Positions 58,892-64,000 of a DNA stretch of 64,000 bases are shown here, in pieces. The stretch is from the NCBI RefSeq assembly GCF_001046895.1, contig NZ_CAQI01000059.1:62001-126000 (forward strand). Direction: 5' to 3'. The position numbers were made by a program, and so were the translations under genes. Below the pieces are notes generated by a model, which saw only the letters and a list, made by a program, of their open reading frames with translations, searched no databases and was not told where the DNA came from. Each line of letters begins with the position of its first letter. The stretch's first letter is position 1. The DNA comes from Pseudarthrobacter siccitolerans (GTDB lineage Bacteria; Actinomycetota; Actinomycetes; Actinomycetales; Micrococcaceae).

Positions 58892-59264
58892 TTATCCACA
58901 ACTGTGGAAAGCCTGGGGGAAATTGCCGTCGGATGAGGCGTTCCGTACCGTACTGCGGGCAATTCCTGGCCATGAACTACATACCTGTCACTTATTAACA
59001 CTGTGCACAAGGCTGTTGAAAGACTCATGGGAAAGAGCCGGAACCGGGGGCATGCGGCTGTTTTCCCCCTGTTTTTCCACAGAACGTGGATTTGGGGCGG
59101 CTTTGTCCACTTAAGCACAGCTCTATCCCCAAGAGTTATCCACAGGTGTGGATTGTCCCCGGGGATATCCAGCAGAACTCCTGCCGGCTGGCGGGAAAAG
59201 CACTTTCCCGAGATGAACTACAGACGTGTAAGTTACCAACACTGTGGATAAAGGCTGTGGATAA
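58892..59264. other. DnaA-box cluster with imperfect direct repeats
   Basis: In the 544-base gap between the AhpD-like and rhomboid genes there are four perfect TTATCCACA boxes: 58892-58900 and 59136-59144 on plus, 59243-59251 and 59256-59264 on minus. Near matches lie at 59073-59081 (TTTTCCACA), 59103-59111 (TTGTCCACT) and 59147-59155 (CAATCCACA on minus). Two imperfect repeats of about 50 bases start at 58972 and 59213 with ATGAACTACA. No gene of credible coding character is present. Confidence 0.85.
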
Positions 59265-59266
59265 AA

Positions 59267-59304
59267 AAGGTCCCGGCATCCGCTTGGATGCCGGGACCTT
59301 CTTC
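59267..59304 (-). terminator. Rhomboid-gene intrinsic terminator
   Basis: A 15-bp perfect stem (59267-59281 with 59286-59300) is followed on the minus strand by TTTTTT. It ends the rhomboid transcript and adjoins the outermost DnaA boxes. Confidence 0.85.
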
Positions 59305-59331
59305 TGACGTATGGAAGCTGTGCTGCGGGAC

Positions 59332-60210
59332 CTACAGGGAGATCCGGATCCAGCTGGCCGCAATAAGCAGGGCCAGGACGGCCACCAGCCCGACTGCCTG
59401 GATCAGGCCCTGCCTGGGCCCACGGGGAGTGTAGGCGAGGACGGCCGCGCACAGGGCGCCCGTGACCAGCCCGCCGAGGTGCGCCTGCCAGGCAATCTGG
59501 GGAATCAGGAAGCCTATGACGCCGTTGATGGCGATCAGCACCCAGAGCTGGCGGGTGTCCCCGCCCCGGTGCCGCTGGACCAGCAGCATGGCACCGAAGA
59601 GTCCAAAGATGGCGCCGGAGGCACCAACCACTCCCACCAGTCCCTGCCCGGGCACCAGCACCGGGTTCAGGAGCAGGTACCCCACGGAGCCGCCGATGGC
59701 GGAGATCAGGTACAGCGCCAGGAAGCGGGCACGGCCCAGGAGCGGCTCAAGGGCCTGGCCGAAGATCCACAGGGTGTACATGTTAAGGACGATGTGCAGC
59801 ACTGAATCCGGCGAGTGCAGGAAGGCGGCCGTGAGCATCCGCCAGGGTTCGAAGGCCCCGTACTCCGGGGTGGCGAACACGTTGTTATAGGCCAGCTGTT
59901 CGTAAACAGCCTGGCCCGGGATGCTCCACTGCAGCGCATACATCACAATGCACACCGCGATGATGCCGTACGTCACCAAAGGCTTGCCGGATGCTGCGGC
60001 GCCGCCGTAGACCGTCCGTACTTCCGGCGTCGTACGGCGAGCTTCGTTGACGCAGTCAACGCATTGGAATCCGACGGCGGCCGCCCGCTGGCAGTCCGGG
60101 CAGGCGGGGCGCCCGCACCGCTGGCAGCGCACATACGAGGGCCGGTCAGGGTGCCGGGGGCAGACCGGAACCTGCGCGGACGGCTCAGCCGACGGAATTC
60201 CGTAACTCAT
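59332..60210 (-). CDS. Rhomboid-family intramembrane serine protease with N-terminal zinc finger
   Basis: A 292-residue protein. The N-terminal B-box-like zinc region has CPRHPDRPSYVRCQRCGRPA and CPDCQRAAAVGFQCVDCV (residues 17-55). A six-segment rhomboid core follows with the catalytic Ser in VGVVGASGAIFGLFGAM near residue 190 and His in QIAWQAHLGGLVTGAL near 240. It cleaves membrane proteins within the bilayer. It lies immediately upstream of the terminator at the DnaA-box cluster and downstream of the cyclophilin on the same strand, likely one transcript. Confidence 0.93.
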   Translation of the reverse strand: MSYGIPSAEPSAQVPVCPRHPDRPSYVRCQRCGRPACPDCQRAAAVGFQCVDCVNEARRTTPEVRTVYGGAAASGKPLVTYGIIAVCIVMYALQWSIPGQAVYEQLAYNNVFATPEYGAFEPWRMLTAAFLHSPDSVLHIVLNMYTLWIFGQALEPLLGRARFLALYLISAIGGSVGYLLLNPVLVPGQGLVGVVGASGAIFGLFGAMLLVQRHRGGDTRQLWVLIAINGVIGFLIPQIAWQAHLGGLVTGALCAAVLAYTPRGPRQGLIQAVGLVAVLALLIAASWIRISL

Positions 60211-60219
60211 GGAAGGGGA

Positions 60220-60765
60220 TTACAGCTGTTCGATGTCGATGCTGTTGATGGTGACGTCCTCCACCGGGCGGTCACCCATGCCGGTGCGGACGCCCTCGAT
60301 GGCGTCCACAACCTTCTTGGATTCGTCGTCCGCCACTTCACCGAAAATGCTGTGCTTGCCCTGCAGCCAGTCAGTGGGGATGGTGGTGATGAAGAACTGT
60401 GACCCGTTGGTGCCCTTGCCCATCTGGATGCCGGCGTTGGCCATGGCCAGCTTGTAGGGTTGGTTGAAGCTGAGCTCGGGGTGGATTTCGTCGTCGAAGC
60501 GGTAGCCCGGTCCGCCCGTACCGCGGCCCAACGGATCGCCGGCCTGGATCATGAAGTCCTTGATGATGCGGTGGAAGATGGTGCCGTTGTACAGCGGCGT
60601 ACCGGTCTTCTCCTCGCCCGTCTCCGGGTGGGTCCAGGCCTGCTCGCCGGTGGCGAGGCCAATGAAGTTCTTGACGGTCTTGGGCGCGTGGTTGCCGAAG
60701 AGGTTGACGACGATGTCGCCGAGGCTTGTGTGGATGGTTGCTTTTGCAGTTGCGATGGCAGTCAT
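60220..60765 (-). CDS. ppiA: Peptidyl-prolyl cis-trans isomerase (cyclophilin)
   Basis: A 181-residue cyclophilin that catalyses proline isomerisation. It contains GDIVVNLFGNHAPKTVKNFI near residue 16, GTIFHRIIKDFMIQAGDPLG with the catalytic Arg near 65, NGSQFFITTIPTDWLQGKHS near 120 and IFGEVADD. ATG 60765 is chosen; ATG 60774 three codons earlier is equally possible. The position next to the rhomboid gene and before gyrA-proximal tRNA genes is typical of Actinobacteria. Confidence 0.93.
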   Translation of the reverse strand: MTAIATAKATIHTSLGDIVVNLFGNHAPKTVKNFIGLATGEQAWTHPETGEEKTGTPLYNGTIFHRIIKDFMIQAGDPLGRGTGGPGYRFDDEIHPELSFNQPYKLAMANAGIQMGKGTNGSQFFITTIPTDWLQGKHSIFGEVADDESKKVVDAIEGVRTGMGDRPVEDVTINSIDIEQL

Positions 60766-60919
60766 AGGGCCCATTCTTTCACGACGCCCTGCGGTGGGGA
60801 GGGCTGGGGGGACAGTTCCGCGCTCGGTGAAATCCGCCTAAAATCCGCGGAGAGAATAGCCGGTGAACATCAAGCCACGTAGGCTAACCACAGACCGTCA
60901 CATTAATCGGGAGGTAGTT

Positions 60920-61867
60920 GTGAAGAAATCGGACCGTATTGCCCGTGACCTTGAGCTGTCAGTCACCAGCGCCGTAGAGAATGCTCGGGATTGGGCAGCC
61001 CCCCGCGTGGAAGCAGCTGTTGACTGGGCCGTGCCCCGTCTTCAGCACAGCCTGGATACCGCGTCTCCCAAGATCCAGGAAGGCCTGAAGACCGCGGCCC
61101 ACAACCTGGCGGACGGTGTGGCCACGGTCACGCCGCGCATCCAGGACGGCCTGGCGCACCTCGCTCCGAGGATCAACGAGGCCGTGGAGGGCGCATCCCC
61201 CAAGCTCCACGAAGCCCTGGACAAGGCCACGCCCGTCATCCTCAACGCCCGCGACCGCGTGGTGGTTGAATACCTGCCCCGCCTGTCGGACCAGATCGGG
61301 CAGGCATCCGATGTTGTGCACCGGACCCTTGAGGGCACCCCGGCGCGCGTTGACGCCGTCGCCCAGAAACTGGGCGACGTGGGAATCATCCACGCCCTCC
61401 AGGAGCAGGCCCAGGCAACTGGCACTCAGCTGAAGGCAGCCGCAACCGAGGCCGGCCGCACCGTGGGAATCCAGCTGGCCCAGCCCGAACCGCCCAAGAA
61501 GCAGCGCGGCTGGCTGGTTTTTGGTGTCATCGCCGCGGCAGTTGCCGCCGGTGTGGCAGCCTGGAAGGCTTCCAAACCGGTCGAGGATCCCTGGAAGACG
61601 CCGTCCCCGGTCACGCCCACGCCCGCACCGGTCCCGGCGACCACGGTGAACGAAGTTACCGAGGCCGCCAGCGGCACGGCGGCTGACACCGCCTCCGCTC
61701 CGGCTGCGACGGCTGCCGAAACGGGCGACGATTCCGCGGACAAGGCCAAGCACGTGGCCGAGGACACCAGCGGCACAACAGCCCCGGTCGCGGCCGATGC
61801 CAAGACCGCCACCAAGAACATCGCAGCCAACATCGGCAGCGCGGACAAGGACAGCACCCTGTCCTAG
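60920..61867 (+). CDS. Helical, membrane-anchored hypothetical protein
   Basis: A 315-residue protein. A long amphipathic helical region (residues 1-185) is built from repeated AAPRVEAAVDWAVPRLQHSL-like segments with Ala/Pro periodicity. One membrane segment lies near residue 200 (GWLVFGVIAAAVAAGVAAWK), followed by a Pro/Ala/Thr-rich acidic tail. The GTG 60920 has GGGAGG upstream and is preferred to 60863. No named family is recognised. It is divergent from the cyclophilin. Confidence 0.8.
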   Translation: MKKSDRIARDLELSVTSAVENARDWAAPRVEAAVDWAVPRLQHSLDTASPKIQEGLKTAAHNLADGVATVTPRIQDGLAHLAPRINEAVEGASPKLHEALDKATPVILNARDRVVVEYLPRLSDQIGQASDVVHRTLEGTPARVDAVAQKLGDVGIIHALQEQAQATGTQLKAAATEAGRTVGIQLAQPEPPKKQRGWLVFGVIAAAVAAGVAAWKASKPVEDPWKTPSPVTPTPAPVPATTVNEVTEAASGTAADTASAPAATAAETGDDSADKAKHVAEDTSGTTAPVAADAKTATKNIAANIGSADKDSTLS

Positions 61868-61887
61868 CCTTTGAGGCCGTTCCGGAT

Positions 61888-61934
61888 AAGGGCCCCGCTC
61901 CAGTGACCAGTTCACTGAAGCGGGGCCCTTTATT
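61888..61934 (+). terminator. Intrinsic terminator
   Basis: An outer 12-bp stem, AAGGGCCCCGCT (61888-61899) with AGCGGGGCCCTT (61919-61930), surrounds an inner CAGTGA/TTCACTG pairing and is followed by TTATTC. It ends the preceding gene. Confidence 0.8.
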
Positions 61935-61994
61935 CATCTCCGCATGCCGCCATGCTCCGAAGGTGCACCGCTGATCGGTGCTAGATTTGGACTG

Positions 61995-62870
61995 ATGTCA
62001 GCCGATCAATCCTCTGAGGATGCCTTGAACGACGCAGCAGTACAGCCCCGCGTGTCCATTGTCATCCCGGCATATAACGAGGAAAGTGTGATCCGGCAGT
62101 GCCTCATAGCTGCCATCTACCAGTCGGTGCCCGCGCACGAAATCATCGTGGTGGACAATCTCTCCAAGGACCGCACCGCCGACATCGTCCGGCAGATGCA
62201 GCTTGAGTATCCGGAAAGCCCCATCGTCCTGCTCAGCCAGGACAAGGAACAGGGCCTTATTCCCACACGGAACTTCGGCCTGGACCACGCCACCGGGGAC
62301 GTCCTGGGGCGTATCGACGCAGACTCCGTGGTGGAGCCGGACTGGGTGGAACAGGTGCAGCGCGCCTTCGCCGACCCGTCAGTCCAGGCCGCCACCGGAC
62401 CCGTTGTCTATTACGACATGCCCATGCGCCGCTTCGGCCTCAAAGCGGATGACAAAATGCGCCAGCTGATGCTGAAGCTCGCCAAGCACCAGTACCACTT
62501 CCTGTTCGGTTCCAACATGGCCCTGCGCTCGTCCGCGTGGCAGATCATCCGCTCCGAGACGTGCCGGGACGAGAAGGACGAGATGCATGAGGACATCGAT
62601 CTTTCGCTGCACCTGGCAGACCACGAACTGAAGATCAACTACTGTCCCCAGATGGTGTCCGGCATGTCCGCCCGCCGACTTGAAGATTCACCCCGGGACT
62701 ACCGCTATTACGTCACCCGGTTCGACCGCACCTACAAGGCTCACAACGTCAAGAAGATGGCCCTGAAAGCACCCATGGTGGTCTTCTTCTCGGTGTACTT
62801 TCCGGCCAAACTCCTGCGGGCCATCCACACCGTCAACACGGCGCAGCCCGCCCGCCGCGGCGGCCAGTAG
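61995..62870 (+). CDS. Glycosyltransferase family 2 protein
   Basis: A 291-residue GT-A glycosyltransferase. VSIVIPAYNEESVIRQCLIA lies at about residue 17, VVDNLSKDRTADI near 48, and the metal-binding DxD-type motif GRIDADSVVEPDW near 100. An acidic DEMHEDIDLSLHLADHELK lies near 200 as the catalytic region. A hydrophobic segment near the end (MALKAPMVVFFSVYFPAKLL) suggests membrane association. Donor and acceptor are unknown. ATG 61995 is chosen over 61944. Confidence 0.88.
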   Translation: MSADQSSEDALNDAAVQPRVSIVIPAYNEESVIRQCLIAAIYQSVPAHEIIVVDNLSKDRTADIVRQMQLEYPESPIVLLSQDKEQGLIPTRNFGLDHATGDVLGRIDADSVVEPDWVEQVQRAFADPSVQAATGPVVYYDMPMRRFGLKADDKMRQLMLKLAKHQYHFLFGSNMALRSSAWQIIRSETCRDEKDEMHEDIDLSLHLADHELKINYCPQMVSGMSARRLEDSPRDYRYYVTRFDRTYKAHNVKKMALKAPMVVFFSVYFPAKLLRAIHTVNTAQPARRGGQ

Positions 62871-62890
62871 GGTTTCCCGGCTAACAGGGG

Positions 62891-63832
62891 TCAGTCAGTC
62901 CCGAGTTCGGCCAGCGGATGGTCCGGCGGTCCGTCCTGTTCTGCCGCACCCTGCGTGCGACCCCGCCTTCCGGGCTTTTGGCCGAGGACGACGACGGCGA
63001 GCCCCACCAGGATCAGTCCCAGTCCGGCGTAGGTGCCGGCAGGAAGCGTCTCCTGCAGGAACAGGGCCGCTAAAAGGGCCGCACCGGGGATTTCCAGCAG
63101 GATGATCATGGACACCAGGAGCGGGCTCATGGTGGCCAGCAAGTGGTTGAAAGCGGTGTGCCCCACGAGCTGGGCGCACACGGTGATGGCCAGGATGCCC
63201 ACCCACCCGCCGGCTTCGAAGCCGACCAGCGGCTGGCCGCCCAGCAGGGCCATCACCGCCACGAGGGCCGCGCAGACGCCGTAGCAGAGAGTGGTGTACG
63301 TCCCCGTGGTCATGCTTTGCCGGGCCTTGCCGCCTGCCAGCGTGTACATTCCCGCCAGGGCTCCGCCAGCCACTGCCAGGAGGTCACCCAGGAGGGCGTC
63401 CGGGGACGATCCCATGTCGAATCCCGTAATTGCCACCACTCCGGCAAAAGCGATGCCCAGGCCGGCCAGCACCTGCCAGCGGTGCCTGGTTCCCCTGAAG
63501 AGCTGGAAGACGGCGATCCACGCCGACTGGAGGCACACCAGTGCCGTGGCTGCGGCAACGGAGGTCAGTTGCAGTGACGTGATGAAGCAGGCAAAGTGCA
63601 GGGCCAGGGCGACGGCGGCGAGCAGCGACCAGCGGAGCTCGTGCCTGGTCACCCTGCCGAACTGGCCCGGCTCGCGGATAAGCGTGGGCGTGGCCATGAC
63701 GGCGGAGCCGATGGCGTTGCGCCAGAAGGCGATGGCCAGGGCGCTGACACTGGTGGCTCCGAGCGTGGCGGCGATCAGGGGGCCGGAGGAGGCAACACCC
63801 AGCACGCCGAGGGCTGCAATAAGAAAGGTCAC
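62891..63832 (-). CDS. EamA/DMT-family transporter
   Basis: A 313-residue drug/metabolite transporter with ten membrane segments in two EamA repeats (about residues 4-140 and 155-290). Examples are VSALAIAFWRNAIGSAVMAT and ALHFACFITSLQLTSVAAAT in the first, and GILAITVCAQLVGHTAFNHL in the second. Such proteins export amino acids or other metabolites. It starts at GTG 63832, just downstream of tRNA-Ala, and is convergent with the GT2 gene. Confidence 0.9.
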   Translation of the reverse strand: MTFLIAALGVLGVASSGPLIAATLGATSVSALAIAFWRNAIGSAVMATPTLIREPGQFGRVTRHELRWSLLAAVALALHFACFITSLQLTSVAAATALVCLQSAWIAVFQLFRGTRHRWQVLAGLGIAFAGVVAITGFDMGSSPDALLGDLLAVAGGALAGMYTLAGGKARQSMTTGTYTTLCYGVCAALVAVMALLGGQPLVGFEAGGWVGILAITVCAQLVGHTAFNHLLATMSPLLVSMIILLEIPGAALLAALFLQETLPAGTYAGLGLILVGLAVVVLGQKPGRRGRTQGAAEQDGPPDHPLAELGTD

Positions 63833-63903
63833 CGTCCACCCCTACCTGTCTTCGGCAAAACAAAAGTCCCGGCCAGCGTTTCCGCTGAACCGGGACTTTC
63901 CTA

Positions 63904-63979
63904 TGGTGGAGGCACGGGGACTCGAACCCCGAACCCCCTGCTTGCAAAGCAGGTGCGCTACCAATTGCGCCATGCCCCC
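63904..63979 (-). tRNA. tRNA-Ala (anticodon TGC)
   Basis: A 76-base cloverleaf on the minus strand including encoded CCA: acceptor GGGGGCA/TGCCTCC, anticodon stem CTGCT/AGCAG with anticodon TGC, and a TTCGAGT T loop. In relatives it lies downstream of gyrA with tRNA-Ile. Confidence 0.96.
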
Positions 63980-64000
63980 ATAAGAAGCAACCCGTCCATC

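Noticed and set aside
59003..59251. 82-codon frame inside the DnaA-box gap
   Set aside because: It has no ribosome binding site or family, runs through the DnaA boxes and repeats, and has a composition unlike neighbouring genes.
58140..59310. The DnaA-box cluster as the chromosomal origin itself
   Set aside because: No dnaA, dnaN, rpmH or recF flanks it, and the gene order is that of the arm beyond gyrA in Actinobacteria. A titration or accessory role fits better, though an origin is not excluded without the rest of the genome.
1..64000. CRISPR arrays, insertion sequences or integrase genes
   Set aside because: No regularly spaced repeats, transposase or integrase frames were found by eye on either strand.

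Overview
The window is high-GC DNA from an actinobacterium, most probably Arthrobacter, Pseudarthrobacter or a close Micrococcaceae relative. The evidence is the codon and GC pattern, the fhaA-fhaB-pstP-rodA-pbpA-pknA-pknB cell-division cluster, an actinobacterial SOS box, families restricted to actinobacteria (DUF222/HNH, DUF3072, DUF5997, baeRF2/Rv2629, CrgA, class E sortase), and a putrescine oxidase that closely resembles the Micrococcus/Arthrobacter enzyme. No prophage, insertion sequence or CRISPR array was seen. The genus is an inference.

Region 1-8.7 kb: the end of a tctB-tctA tricarboxylate-type transporter operon with a divergent IclR regulator and clear IclR-type half-sites. An HNH/DUF222 nuclease-like protein, a flavin reductase, a VOC protein and an SDR follow. 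Next is a rifampicin-monooxygenase-like flavoenzyme preceded by an element resembling the rifamycin-associated element (RAE).

Region 9-25 kb: two tandem polytopic GT87-type glycosyltransferases convergent with an MptB-like mannosyltransferase, a SulP transporter, a GGDEF protein with an intact inhibitory site, rsgA, an esterase-like hydrolase and a secreted protein. An SOS-boxed umuD-umuC pair is next, then a GH13 enzyme divergent from an alditol oxidase.

Region 25-36 kb: stress-like genes. An operon encodes a small acidic protein, a baeRF2 ribosome-hibernation-type factor and another acidic protein. A MarR regulator lies divergent from a three-gene envelope operon (LEA-like, holin-X, DUF3618). 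A PPOX flavoprotein lies further on. Several of these genes share GCTTA(C/G)-type half-sites or palindromes, which suggests one regulon. A DNA-binding-domain-less LysR-like protein lies divergent from DUF5997.

Region 34-45.5 kb: catabolic modules. Putrescine oxidase is divergent from a TetR regulator around a perfect 21-bp palindrome. Beyond it lie an LLM flavoprotein, a GAF/PucR regulator, an iron alcohol dehydrogenase, a semialdehyde dehydrogenase and an MHS transporter; together these fit polyamine, 4-aminobutyrate or 4-hydroxybutyrate use. A galactarate/talarate dehydratase and a FadR-type regulator follow, with a perfect TNGTNNNACNA operator.

Region 45.6-64 kb: the origin-proximal housekeeping arm. 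It contains tRNA-Leu, the seven-gene Ser/Thr kinase and septal/lateral wall cluster, a pabA/trpG-sortase operon, crgA, tag, an AhpD-like protein, rhomboid protease, cyclophilin, a GT2, an EamA exporter and tRNA-Ala. Around the AhpD-like gene lies a striking cluster of six perfect TTATCCACA DnaA boxes with imperfect direct repeats, far from any dnaA/dnaN in view. It is the most unusual non-coding signal in the window.
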